The translations under genes and the position numbers were made by a program. DNA of 64,000 nucleotides from an uncultured Duncaniella sp. Its GTDB lineage: Bacteria > Bacteroidota > Bacteroidia > Bacteroidales > Muribaculaceae. This document shows positions 52,801 to 60,368 of this stretch, piece by piece. The notes beneath the pieces were generated by a model, which was not told the DNA's origin, did no database searches, and saw nothing but the letters and a program-made list of their open reading frames with translations. The stretch is taken from contig NZ_CAJTMT010000009.1 in assembly GCF_910577345.1 (NCBI RefSeq), forward strand, positions 45,912-109,911. Direction: 5' to 3'. Position 1 is the first letter of the stretch; every line of letters starts with the position of its first letter.

Positions 52801-53251
52801 TATAGGCGTTGGGCATGTCGACCCAGTAGCCCATGCGGCGGGTGAGGTCTTCCCATTCGCCGGTATACTTCATCACCTCGCGGCGGCAGGCGGCGTTGTA
52901 GTCATCGACAGAGATTTTCTTGCCGATGTCCTCCTTGGTGATGCCGAGATTCTTTTCAACGCCAAGTTCGACGGGGAGACCGTGGGTGTCCCAACCGGCC
53001 TTGCGTTTCACCTGATAGCCCTGCATGGTCTTGTAGCGGCAGAAAATGTCCTTGATGGTGCGGGCCAGGACGTGGTGAATGCCGGGTTTGCCATTGGCGG
53101 AGGGAGGACCTTCGAAAAATACGAACGAGGGGCAACCTTCGCGTTCAGACATTGTGCGGGCAAACACATCTTCATTTCCCCACTTTTCAAGGATGGAATC
53201 ATTGATTTCCGGCAGCTTAAGGCCGTTGTATTCAGGGAATCTCTTTGACAT
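49808..53251 (-). CDS. ileS: Isoleucine--tRNA ligase
   Basis: The 1147-residue class I enzyme has FEGPPSANGKPGIHHVLARTI near residue 47 (HIGH box written HHVL, usual in this group), an editing domain in the 200-400 range (VTTEDGTGIVHIAGTFGADD), and KMSKRLGNAVDP (KMSKS loop). The anticodon-binding C-terminal domain is of the long type shared with eukaryotic enzymes. It is the first gene of ileS-dksA-lspA-DUF4296. Confidence 0.97.
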   Translation of the reverse strand: MSKRFPEYNGLKLPEINDSILEKWGNEDVFARTMSEREGCPSFVFFEGPPSANGKPGIHHVLARTIKDIFCRYKTMQGYQVKRKAGWDTHGLPVELGVEKNLGITKEDIGKKISVDDYNAACRREVMKYTGEWEDLTRRMGYWVDMPNAYITYDNRYIETVWWLLGQLYEKGYLYKGYTIQPYSPAAGTGLSSHELNQPGCYRDVKDTTCVAQFRILDNENPSLAPYRELLFKWGTPYFLAWTTTPWTLPSNTALAVGPDITYNIVRTYNPYSGKPITVVAADALMGSLFNAKAKELPLDSYSKGDKLIPYEVVAQVKGLDLVGIDYEQLLPWVNPGEGAFRVIPGDYVTTEDGTGIVHIAGTFGADDLRVSRQNGIPPLHLTDRDGNIRPMVDLTGRFYLLSDLDPKFVEEMVDVEAYKPWEGQYVKNAYDPEATEQTETLDVKICMELKATDKVFKIEKHTHNYPHCWRTDKPVLYYPLDSWFIKTTAVRERLMQLNEGIKWKPASTGSGRFGKWLENLQDWNLSRSRYWGTPLPIWRTEDAKEELCISSVEQLFNEIERAVEAGFMTENPYRKAGFEPGNFDKANYEKIDLHRPYVDDIVLVSPSGKPMRREKDLIDVWFDSGSMPYAQIHYPFENKEAFDNREVYPADFIAEGVDQTRGWFFTLHAIAGMVFDSISYKTVISNGLVLDKYGNKMSKRLGNAVDPFGQISQYGADPVRWYMISNSAPWDNLKYDEKGVLETSRKLFSTLYNTYSFFALYANVDNFDPTAPQVPVSERPEIDRWILSLLNTLIKEVTAALDDYEPTRAARAIGDFVGDNLSNWYVRLNRKRFWGGEMTTDKLAAYQTLYTCLETVSRLMAPFAPFYADRLYRDLTGSTESVHLDRFPESDPALIDPELEERQKLAQDITSMTLALRRKVNLKVRQPLQTIMVPVADDARRAALEAIQELVKNEINVKDLKIVGNDEGILVKSVKPDFKKLGPKFGKQMKAAAEIIKNLDAKSIATLERDGKLTFDLNGTPAEVELTDVEIISEDIPGWLVANEGNLTIALDVTVTPELRREGIARDIVNRIQNIRKSRDYDITDRIALTFAPGEATDDAIRDFADYISRQVLATSLEIAPLADGEEGVEELSMDDINAKVKITLA

Positions 53252-53475
53252 TTCGAGACGGTATTTTATAAGTTGTAGGTATGTTGGCTAAAATTTTTGC
53301 AAAAGTAGTAAATATTTCCCGAAAAACCTAAGGGGTTGTGCCATATTTGCTTAATTGATACAGAAGTGTATATGGTCTTGCGGGCCATTCTACGTTTGTA
53401 TCAAAGAGCTTTAACGACACACCCCTTCAGGGCTTTTTCGTATGTGTTATGGTCAGGCTGACGGGTGGGGAAGCC
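53252..53475. other. Intergenic region upstream of ileS
   Basis: The minus strand near 53304-53297 reads TACTTTTG, a good -7 box for ileS. The rest has no gene; a stem around CCCCTTCAGGGC (53421-53432) may be part of a terminator for the nitroreductase gene. Confidence 0.45.
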
Positions 53476-54096
53476 TTACCACTTGTTGATGTGGATGTTG
53501 TCTGCCTTATACTTGTCCTTCGGTTGCTGCGGGCCGTTGGGGTAACCGAGCATGACGATGCTCATCGGGACGATGGAATCGGGGATTTCGAAGAGGTTCT
53601 TGACGAGGTCGACGCGTTCGCTGATGGGGTAGCATCCACACCATACGGCTCCGAGCCCTACGGCATGGGCGGCGAGAAGGATGTTTTCGGTCGCTGCCGA
53701 GCAATCCTGCACCCAATAGTCCTTGCCTTCACCGGGGAAGGTGTTGGTCGTGTCGCCGCAGACCACGATGGCTGCCTGGGCCTTTGCGGCCGGACGCCAG
53801 TTGCCTTGCGCGAGGCTGTCAAGGAGGTTGCGCTGGTTGATGACAATGAATTTCCACGGTTGCTTGTTGCCGGCGGTCGGTGCGGCCATGCCTGCGCGCA
53901 GTAGGGTGTCGATAGTGGCTTCCGATACGGGTGCGTCGGTGTAGTCGCGGACACTTGAGCGGGTCATGATATTTTCGATTACGGCATCGGTGTTGGATGC
54001 GCTTGCGGCAGCGTTGCCGCACTCTGAGTTTGAGCAGGAGGCCGAAAGGAGCATTGTGGCTGCGGCGGCTGCGGAGAGAATGAATGATTTTTTCAT
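53476..54096 (-). CDS. Exported nitroreductase-family protein
   Basis: The protein has 206 residues with a signal peptide and lipobox LSASC (Cys21). A nitroreductase fold follows: TRSSVRDYTDAPVSEATIDTLLRAGMAAPTAGNKQPWKFIVI carries the FMN-binding RS..Y and the NxQPW segment, with LAAHAVGLGAVWCGCYP and MLGYP later. It binds FMN and reduces quinones, nitro compounds or halogenated substrates in the family; the exported form is common in gut Bacteroidales. It forms a possible unit with the twin-arginine protein upstream (60 bases). Confidence 0.85.
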   Translation of the reverse strand: MKKSFILSAAAAATMLLSASCSNSECGNAAASASNTDAVIENIMTRSSVRDYTDAPVSEATIDTLLRAGMAAPTAGNKQPWKFIVINQRNLLDSLAQGNWRPAAKAQAAIVVCGDTTNTFPGEGKDYWVQDCSAATENILLAAHAVGLGAVWCGCYPISERVDLVKNLFEIPDSIVPMSIVMLGYPNGPQQPKDKYKADNIHINKW

Positions 54097-54156
54097 ATTG
54101 GGTTTTGAAGTTGAAAGTTTGCGTATGTAAGAGTGGGGGGGTGAAAAGTTGCCGGG

Positions 54157-54579
54157 TCAGAGCAGGTCGATGCGGACAATCACCGGGCGTGTTCCGTCGG
54201 GGCAGGAGATGATTGAGGTGGTCTCGGAGAGGGCTTTCGCGCATGAAGATTGGGATGCGGTGGCGACAATGAGGTCCCACAGGCGCGGACAGAACCCGTC
54301 GGGACGTCCGGCATCGGCGGCGAAGGTGAACACGTCGCCTGATTTGAACGCCGTGCATGGTCCGGTGTCGGGATCGTCAAGATAGAGCGACTGGAGGTCG
54401 AGGTGACACTCGCGCCTTAGGACACTGACGCGGCAAGGCCGGGATATGCGCCCCGGGGCCGTGGCGGACGGCGAGGATGTCGCGGCACGTTGTGTGCTCA
54501 AAGCTGCGGCAGGAAAAGCGTTAAGCCCGATTGCCCCTGCGGCGAGGGATGCTATTTTGCAGAAATGTCTTCGGTTCAT
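54157..54579 (-). CDS. TIGR04076-like protein with Tat-type signal
   Basis: I start at the ATG at 54579 (MNRRHFCKIASLAAGAIG) rather than a longer upstream frame, because it gives a twin-arginine-like signal ending in PAAA. The mature part has CHLDLQSLYLDDPDTGPCTAFKSGDVF and GFCPRLWDLIVA, the cysteine and tryptophan pattern of TIGR04076 proteins. Function unknown. It lies before the exported nitroreductase on the same strand. Confidence 0.65.
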   Translation of the reverse strand: MNRRHFCKIASLAAGAIGLNAFPAAALSTQRAATSSPSATAPGRISRPCRVSVLRRECHLDLQSLYLDDPDTGPCTAFKSGDVFTFAADAGRPDGFCPRLWDLIVATASQSSCAKALSETTSIISCPDGTRPVIVRIDLL

Positions 54580-54670
54580 TATAGGAGCAAAGGTAGCCAT
54601 TTCGCGGAAATCGCGGATTAAAGTTGGTGAAAAAAGTGTGAAATAATTTTCAAGTGACAGAAAAAACATC

Positions 54671-54678
54671 TAAATTTG
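54671..54678 (+). promoter_or_regulatory. -7 box of tRNA-Gly
   Basis: TAAATTTG matches TAnnTTTG, 27 bases before the tRNA. A start near 54685 leaves a short leader. Confidence 0.55.
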
Positions 54679-54704
54679 CATCCACAAAAGTTATTGGGAT
54701 TTAT

Positions 54705-54777
54705 GCGGCAGTAGCTCAGTTGGTAGAGCATCAGCTTCCCAAGCTGAGGGTCGCGAGTTCGAGCCTCGTTTGCCGCT
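54705..54777 (+). tRNA. tRNA-Gly(CCC)
   Basis: Acceptor GCGGCAG pairs with TTGCCGC; D-loop AGCTCAGTTGGTAGAGC; anticodon stem TCAGC/GCTGA with loop TTCCCAA, anticodon CCC; T-arm GAGTTCGAGCC. Discriminator T; CCA not encoded. It borders an AT-rich island downstream. Confidence 0.95.
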
Positions 54778-54778
54778 C

Positions 54779-54829
54779 AAAGCCGGCCTCATCATCAACC
54801 CCCCCGCGGTTGATGGCGAGGCCGGCTTT
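54779..54829 (+). terminator. Terminator of tRNA-Gly
   Basis: AAAGCCGGCCTC (54779-54790) pairs perfectly with GAGGCCGGCTTT (54818-54829), with an inner stem TCAACC/GGTTGA and a C-run loop. Confidence 0.85.
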
Positions 54830-55334
54830 TGTGTGAACGGATGAACTGAATTTTGCATTAGAGGGCGGACAATGGAAATTCTTATTCATCGCATATCAAC
54901 CGGATTTTCAGATTTAGTTGAAATTCGTTGGAATAAAATTTGCAAAGCTTGAAATTTTGTCATGTTATTAGCCCCACTAATAACAAATATTTTTATTACC
55001 TTTGCGATGAATCAGTCAACCGCAGCGTAGAGACGCACAGACGGTTGCGTTCATCACATTTTAATAAAAAGGTGTTATTGAAATTTTATCTTCAAATCTC
55101 GAACTTGGCGGTTTGAATTGTAGCGAAGATAAGATTGGCAGTAGCACCTGCACTGATTGCATATACTCTATCGTGACTGGTAGGCTATATCGTCATATCG
55201 GTGTGGGGCTATTGCTTTATCTGCTACAAAGGTTTCGCCAAGACCTGAGATTTGGATAAAGCAAGATACATTCCTCACACCTTTTTTATGTCTATTCGTA
55301 AAGTCTCAAAGGAGGATGAGAGTTTTATTCAATA
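54830..55334 (+). other. Gene-free leader region before the terB-like operon
   Basis: TACCTTTG at 54997-55004 is a good -7 box for the operon, which would give a leader of about 320 bases. The leader has CAACCG/CGGTTG (55018-55046) around a GTAGAGACGC repeat, and a longer arm pair TTGCTTTATC/GATAAAGCAA (55212-55264) flanked by GTGTG/CACAC. The length and stems suggest regulation, or a dispersed palindromic repeat. No gene is seen. Confidence 0.5.
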
Positions 55335-55727
55335 ATGGATGCAATTTTAAAATCTCAGTTTTTGAGTTTGTATTGTATGGTGCTTGCCGATGGCGTTATT
55401 GATGCGCGGGAATTGGAGACACTGTATAAAATTGGTATTGAACAATATGGTTTAACTCAATCTGAAATCATTGATACCATTAAAAATGCGGGTTCTTCGT
55501 TTTTGGTTCCATCAACACTTGAGGGGAAAATAAGATTCCTTTTCAATATGGTGCAGATTGCTTATGCGGATGGTGAGGTTGATGCTTCGGAGGAGGCTCT
55601 ATTAAAGAAGTATATTGCTAAAATGGAATTTGCAGATGAAAACATAGATGGAATTGCAGACTTTTTACTTGATGCAGTTAAAAATGGAATTACTGAGAAA
55701 GATATAATCAGTCGTGTAATACAATAA
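55335..55727 (+). CDS. TerB-like protein
   Basis: The 130-residue, all-helical protein has two copies of the TerB/TerB-like acidic motif: VLADGVIDARELETLYKIG near residue 17 and QIAYADGEVDASEEALLKKYI near 75. These are the metal-binding D/E-rich loops of the family. TerB-like domains occur in tellurite-resistance and phage-defence-associated Ter systems and bind the membrane or partner proteins. It is the first gene of a three-gene operon (17-base gap). It is AT-rich like the whole island. Confidence 0.8.
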   Translation: MDAILKSQFLSLYCMVLADGVIDARELETLYKIGIEQYGLTQSEIIDTIKNAGSSFLVPSTLEGKIRFLFNMVQIAYADGEVDASEEALLKKYIAKMEFADENIDGIADFLLDAVKNGITEKDIISRVIQ

Positions 55728-55744
55728 CAAAAACAATAGTCATT

Positions 55745-56962
55745 ATGGCAATTTACGATAGTGTGGCGAGTCTGTTTCAGACAAAGACAGATCGTTCGGA
55801 TACAACAGTATATATAAATGAAGATGCTAAAATGCAGGATGAGACCTACGTTTACTATGGTACACGTATCTGTGGAAAAGTGACCGCAAGTTTGCCTGCC
55901 TTAAGTGCGTTTTTACCACGCGTGTATAATACAGAGAAACAGAGACAGATTGATGATGAGGAACTGCAAAGGAAGCATAAACAGGAATTATCGCATCAGA
56001 TAGATGATACTACGTCTCAAATAACACAGTTGAATGCCGAACGTGAAAAATCCGAACATAAGATATCGGATTTAGCTGAGGCTGTCTCTCAGTTGAAAGA
56101 AAAATTGATTGAGGCTAAAAGTGTACATGGAGAGGTAAATAAGATGGCAAAGGTAAAACTGATTTTAGGTCTGGTTATCTTGTCGGTGCTTACATTGTAT
56201 CTTGTCGTTTTCTATAGTTCGACATTCTATTCCGCATTCTTTAAACAATTTGATGGAGATATATCAATTGGAGCTGCCATGTTTGACCCACAGGCGATTC
56301 CTCATGCGTTAGCGGATGGTTTTGGAGAGGTAATCTTTATACTGTGTGCTCCAATTATCTTTATGGGATTAGGTTATGGCCTGCATTTTTTTATGCAGCA
56401 GGAGTCATGGACAAAGTATTTAAAAACTTTCAGTGTATTGTTGATAACATTTATCTTTGATTGCATATTGGCTTATCTGATTGCTAAGAAAATATATGAT
56501 ATTGAGGTAATGACGAAATTAGGTGAATTCCCTGATTTCAATATCGGAATGGCTGTTGAAGATGTAAATGTATGGGCTGTAATTTTCTGTGGGTTCATCG
56601 TTTATATAATATGGGGCATAGTTTTTGACATGTCTATGACAGCTTATGAGGACTTAAGGTCGAATCGAAAAGAAATTTTAAAGATAGAAGAGAGTCTGCG
56701 TGGTAAACAGGATGCAATTTCTCAAGAAAAGCAAGCGATAGTAAATGTTAAAGCTGAGTTGGAGCAACTGGAAAACAAAAAGAAATCATTAATGGGTTCT
56801 CTATCGGATAATGTTCATTATGATCCTCATATTATAAAGACTGCACTCGGTGAATTCTTTTCCGGTTGGATGACCATGATGAACGCGCTTAGTCGTAGTA
56901 ATTCTGAGCAACAGCAGGCAAATCAGATTTATAATACAACCATACAGCAATTATTCAATTAA
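55745..56962 (+). CDS. Four-helix membrane protein with coiled coils
   Basis: The protein has 405 residues. There is an N-terminal soluble region, a coiled coil (about 65-130) and four membrane helices (about 140-165, 192-215, 228-250, 276-297). A second coiled coil (305-350) and a polar C-terminus follow. No family is recognised. Both ends should face the same side. The flanking TerB-like and vWA-like genes (17 and 14 bases away) suggest a membrane complex in which this protein joins cytoplasmic and periplasmic parts (inferred). Confidence 0.65.
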   Translation: MAIYDSVASLFQTKTDRSDTTVYINEDAKMQDETYVYYGTRICGKVTASLPALSAFLPRVYNTEKQRQIDDEELQRKHKQELSHQIDDTTSQITQLNAEREKSEHKISDLAEAVSQLKEKLIEAKSVHGEVNKMAKVKLILGLVILSVLTLYLVVFYSSTFYSAFFKQFDGDISIGAAMFDPQAIPHALADGFGEVIFILCAPIIFMGLGYGLHFFMQQESWTKYLKTFSVLLITFIFDCILAYLIAKKIYDIEVMTKLGEFPDFNIGMAVEDVNVWAVIFCGFIVYIIWGIVFDMSMTAYEDLRSNRKEILKIEESLRGKQDAISQEKQAIVNVKAELEQLENKKKSLMGSLSDNVHYDPHIIKTALGEFFSGWMTMMNALSRSNSEQQQANQIYNTTIQQLFN

Positions 56963-56976
56963 AAAATATAAATGCA

Positions 56977-57837
56977 ATGAAAAAGATAACTTATTTACTG
57001 TTTGTCTCAGTATGTGCGATATTTCTATTCTCCAATTGCACGACTTCGCATGAGCAGAAAGAAGGCATGGCCTCTAATGTTGATAGCAAGGGCAATAAAG
57101 CTGATTGGCCTTTGAATATTTCTGTTTACCTTGATTTATCAGATAGGTTAACAAGAGAGCTTTCACCATCACAGATGGAAAGAGATACAGCGATAATAAA
57201 TCATCTTGTGGATTTGTTTATCAAGGATTGTATTACACGCGGGAAAATTATTAATAGTAAGAATCATTTTCAGATATTCTTTTATCCAACACCTAATATC
57301 AGTGAAGTCGCGCAATTGGCTAAAGGTTTGAATGTGGATTTAGCCAAGACTGAATTAAAGCAAAAGAAAGTGGAGCTAATGGAAATGAAAACAAATTTCC
57401 AGAAAAATCTGACGCAAATATACGATGAAACTATTGCCCAAAAGCGTTGGGTAGGTAGCGATATTTGGGGATTTTTCAGCAATGGTATTGTGGACAAACT
57501 TTGCATCCGTAAAGGTTACCGTAATATATTGGTTATACTGACCGATGGGTATTTGTATCATGAGGATAATAAGGTCGTTGATGGCAAAGCTTATTCCTAT
57601 GTCCTTCCACAAACTTTATCGATTGAAGGCTCTTCTTTGATTTTGAAACATAAAGGTCTTACTGACTTGGAAGTGTTGATGCTTGAGGTCAATCCTTATA
57701 CACCGAAACAGCATGATGCTTTAATCTCAGTATTGGAAAACTGGTTTAAAGGAATGGAAATAGAAAAATTCGTTGTTTCTGAAACCGCATTACCTGTAAA
57801 TACTGAAGTATACATTGATAGTTTTATTAATGACTAA
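56977..57837 (+). CDS. vWA-like lipoprotein
   Basis: The protein has 286 residues, with lipobox LFSNC (Cys21), then ISVYLDLSDRL (Asp53, Ser55) and YRNILVILTDGYLYHED. This is the layout of a von Willebrand A domain with an incomplete metal site (DLSD instead of DxSxS). The middle is helical (KTELKQKKVELMEMKTNFQKNL). Terminal gene of the TerB operon. vWA proteins mediate metal-dependent protein contacts and often accompany Ter proteins, usually in the cytoplasm; a lipid-anchored one is unusual. Confidence 0.65.
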   Translation: MKKITYLLFVSVCAIFLFSNCTTSHEQKEGMASNVDSKGNKADWPLNISVYLDLSDRLTRELSPSQMERDTAIINHLVDLFIKDCITRGKIINSKNHFQIFFYPTPNISEVAQLAKGLNVDLAKTELKQKKVELMEMKTNFQKNLTQIYDETIAQKRWVGSDIWGFFSNGIVDKLCIRKGYRNILVILTDGYLYHEDNKVVDGKAYSYVLPQTLSIEGSSLILKHKGLTDLEVLMLEVNPYTPKQHDALISVLENWFKGMEIEKFVVSETALPVNTEVYIDSFIND

Positions 57838-58083
57838 AAAACATAAGGTTGACGTTAATTAAGAATGTATTGGAGTGGAGATGGAATAAATACCCTCTCC
57901 ACTCCATTTTAATGGCTTATGTTATTTTCGTAATTTTGTCATACAATTTGTATAAACTTAATTTTATTGCAGATGGATAGCTGTAACCTGAACAGATTCA
58001 TTGAAGTGTCCAGATATAATAAAATGATATAATCAAAAAATAAGATGTCAAAACCATATTATTTATGATCCCTGAATAAAAAC
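57838..58083. other. Intergenic region in the island
   Basis: GGAGTGGAGA ... TCTCCACTCC (57873-57905) is a 10-bp stem with TTTTA after it and probably terminates the operon. GTAATTTTG near 57932 resembles a -7 box. No gene is seen. Confidence 0.5.
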
Positions 58084-59343
58084 ATGATGAAAGAACTTAG
58101 GTCCATTCATTGGATACTGAAAAACAAGCTTATTACTTTTTATAAAAAGAGATTTTGGCTTGTGTTAATCAGTGGAATTGTATTGTCACTAATGATAGTG
58201 AAATTTATATGGGTTACATGTGCATGTTGGTCGAACGGCAGTTTTGATAGGGAAAGGGATAACTTGTTGGAAAGACGAAAATATTTGGTTGATCGAATTA
58301 TAACTTCACCACGTCAACTATTGAGAGAAATGCCCGGTGGGATGGATTTCCAATTTGTTGGCGAGTGGGCACTATATTCCTGTTCGATGCTTTCGCAAGC
58401 GTTGGTCAATATGGCTTATCTATATCCTGAAACAAGAGAGGAATCTGTCGTGCGGATTGATGATCTAATTAAAATAGTTATGTCAGAAGATCTGCGGTTA
58501 TATGATAAGTTTCGGTGGGGTGAGGATCCGTTGGAAACTCTCGCAGGAAATCACAGCCACATATCTTATTTAAGTCATTTGGCATGGATGATAGGAAATT
58601 ATAAGGAGATAGGAGGTTCATCAAAATATGATGACATCTATGGCGAATTATGCGAGACAATGAACCGGCGAATAAAAGAAAGTGGTATTATGAATCTTCC
58701 GACATATCCGGAGGAGAATATATACATACCTGATATGTTGGTTGCTATAGTAGCTTTGTCTCGGTATTCAGTTAACAGTAATGATTATTTGTATTCTTCA
58801 ACAGTAACAGAATGGATTGATAAAGCAAAAAAAGATTGGCTTGACAATGAGACCGGGTTACTCGTCTCTTTTCTTTCAAATATTACCGGCCAAAAGATAG
58901 ATAGTCCGGTAAAAGGCTCCTATTCGGCCTTAAGCTGTTATTATCTTAGTTTAATAGATAGTGCATTCGCTTATGAACAATATGGTAAATTAAAGAAGTT
59001 CTTTATGCAGGACGGATGGTTGTGTGGAGTGAAAGAGTACTGGAATGAATCCTGCATATTTGGATTTGATATTGACGCGGGCCCCGTATTGTTCAATCTT
59101 AGTCCGTCAGGGACAGCTTTTGCCGTAGGGAGTGCTACATATTTTGAAGATAGCGAGTTTCGGCAGCAGCTATTGTCCACTGCTGAAATTGCGGGTTCGA
59201 CGATTTCAGTAGGTGGGAAATCGCATTATCTGCTGGCAGAAGTTGCATTGGTAGGAGAAGCGATAATGCTTGCCATGAGAACTAATATAAATGCAAAACA
59301 ATCAATTGATACTCGTTCTTATGATATTGCTTTAAAATCGTAA
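58084..59343 (+). CDS. Membrane-anchored alpha-helical protein, function unknown
   Basis: The protein has 419 residues: a short basic N-terminus, one membrane helix (WLVLISGIVLSLMIVKFIWV, about 25-45) and a large helical domain with DFQFVGEWALYSCSMLSQAL near residue 90, GNHSHISYLSHLAWMIG near 158 and LLAEVALVGEAIML at the end. The repeated aromatic helices and GEWALYS resemble (alpha/alpha)6 toroid folds such as linalool dehydratase-like or glycoside-processing proteins, but I cannot assign a family. It is monocistronic and AT-rich. Confidence 0.55.
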   Translation: MMKELRSIHWILKNKLITFYKKRFWLVLISGIVLSLMIVKFIWVTCACWSNGSFDRERDNLLERRKYLVDRIITSPRQLLREMPGGMDFQFVGEWALYSCSMLSQALVNMAYLYPETREESVVRIDDLIKIVMSEDLRLYDKFRWGEDPLETLAGNHSHISYLSHLAWMIGNYKEIGGSSKYDDIYGELCETMNRRIKESGIMNLPTYPEENIYIPDMLVAIVALSRYSVNSNDYLYSSTVTEWIDKAKKDWLDNETGLLVSFLSNITGQKIDSPVKGSYSALSCYYLSLIDSAFAYEQYGKLKKFFMQDGWLCGVKEYWNESCIFGFDIDAGPVLFNLSPSGTAFAVGSATYFEDSEFRQQLLSTAEIAGSTISVGGKSHYLLAEVALVGEAIMLAMRTNINAKQSIDTRSYDIALKS

Positions 59344-59453
59344 GAATATGAGGTTTCTATTATTCTAAGTTTTTGTCGACCGGATCCGGCGGTGATGCGA
59401 TTTTCTGCAGATAAGCGTTTAATTGTTAAATGGAATGCTTAACTTTGCGCTAT

Positions 59454-59759
59454 ATGAAACTGATTGAATTGAATCTGGCACGAATTTTTGAGCTTTGCCG
59501 TCTGCATCGGGTGAAGTCGCTGGCTGTCTTTGGGTCTATTCTTACGGATAGATTCAATGAGGATAGCGATGTGGATTTGCTTGTTGACTTTGAGCCCATC
59601 AATCCCGATACGTTTGATTATGTAAGCAATTATTTTAATTTGCGCGATGCCCTGGAGCTATTGTTTAATAGACAGGTGGATCTGATAGAGTATGGAGACA
59701 ATCTTAATCCTCTATTCAAGGCATCTGTCGACCGAAAAAAAAGGATGATTTATGGATGA
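59454..59759 (+). CDS. MntA-type nucleotidyltransferase antitoxin
   Basis: I prefer the ATG at 59454 (MKLIELNLARIFELCRLH); an upstream ATG at 59430 adds 8 residues. The frame has the minimal nucleotidyltransferase motif VFGSILTDRFNEDSDVDLLVDF (GS-x-DxD) and a late Asp in RQVDLIEYG. MntA enzymes AMPylate the HepT toxin's Tyr and neutralise it. It overlaps the HepT-like gene by 8 bases. Confidence 0.85.
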   Translation: MKLIELNLARIFELCRLHRVKSLAVFGSILTDRFNEDSDVDLLVDFEPINPDTFDYVSNYFNLRDALELLFNRQVDLIEYGDNLNPLFKASVDRKKRMIYG

Positions 59760-60108
59760 ATACATCGCAGTTTACCTATATGATGTCAAAAAGGCAATAA
59801 TGGAGGTGGAAAGCTTTTTTGAGGGCTATCCAATGCGTTATGATGTCTTTGAAAAGGACTATCTTCGTAGAAGTGCGGTTGAACGCAAAGCAGAGATAAT
59901 GGGTGAGGCTATAAATAGAATTTTAAAGATTCAACGTGATTTCCCTCTTCCAAATGCTAAAGCTGTGATTGATACGCGTAATCGTATAATACATGGTTAT
60001 GATTCGGTTAAGCCTGAATTCCTTTGGGGATTGGTGGTGCGCCATATCCCGGAGCTGAAGAAAGATGTCGAGAGGCTTTTGGCTCAATATGACATTTCTG
60101 TTGACTGA
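59752..60108 (+). CDS. HepT-like HEPN RNase toxin (DUF86)
   Basis: The 118-residue helical protein carries the complete RX4HXY motif in TRNRIIHGYDS (Arg76, His81, Tyr83), the active site and the tyrosine AMPylated by MntA. This forms a type VII toxin-antitoxin pair with the gene just upstream (8-base overlap). It is at the end of the AT-rich island after tRNA-Gly. Confidence 0.88.
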   Translation: MDEYIAVYLYDVKKAIMEVESFFEGYPMRYDVFEKDYLRRSAVERKAEIMGEAINRILKIQRDFPLPNAKAVIDTRNRIIHGYDSVKPEFLWGLVVRHIPELKKDVERLLAQYDISVD

Positions 60109-60368
60109 ATCCTGTCGGCTTTTTAAGTAACGTCAGAAAAAATATGAACAATGCTTGACCTTTAGAAGCCTGTGTCAGTTTCGGTCGGTAGATTGATCAG
60201 TGGATTTAACAATTCCGTGTTGACTGATGTTATGAAGAGTGATGACAAATGAATGCTGAATGTCTGCCAACACATGGACTGCAGCATGTCACCCTCACGT
60301 TTTCTGTCAGCAAACCATCAAATTCAATCGGTAAAAATTTAAAGGAAAATACATAGCACAACATAACT
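60109..60368. other. Intergenic region
   Basis: There are 260 bases with no gene seen. The sequence shifts from AT-rich to neutral base composition and has no clear hairpin. It separates the island from the symporter gene. Confidence 0.4.

Noticed and set aside
54580..54669. Longer start for the TIGR04076-like protein
   Set aside because: The extra 30 residues would hide the Tat-like signal MNRRHFCK.
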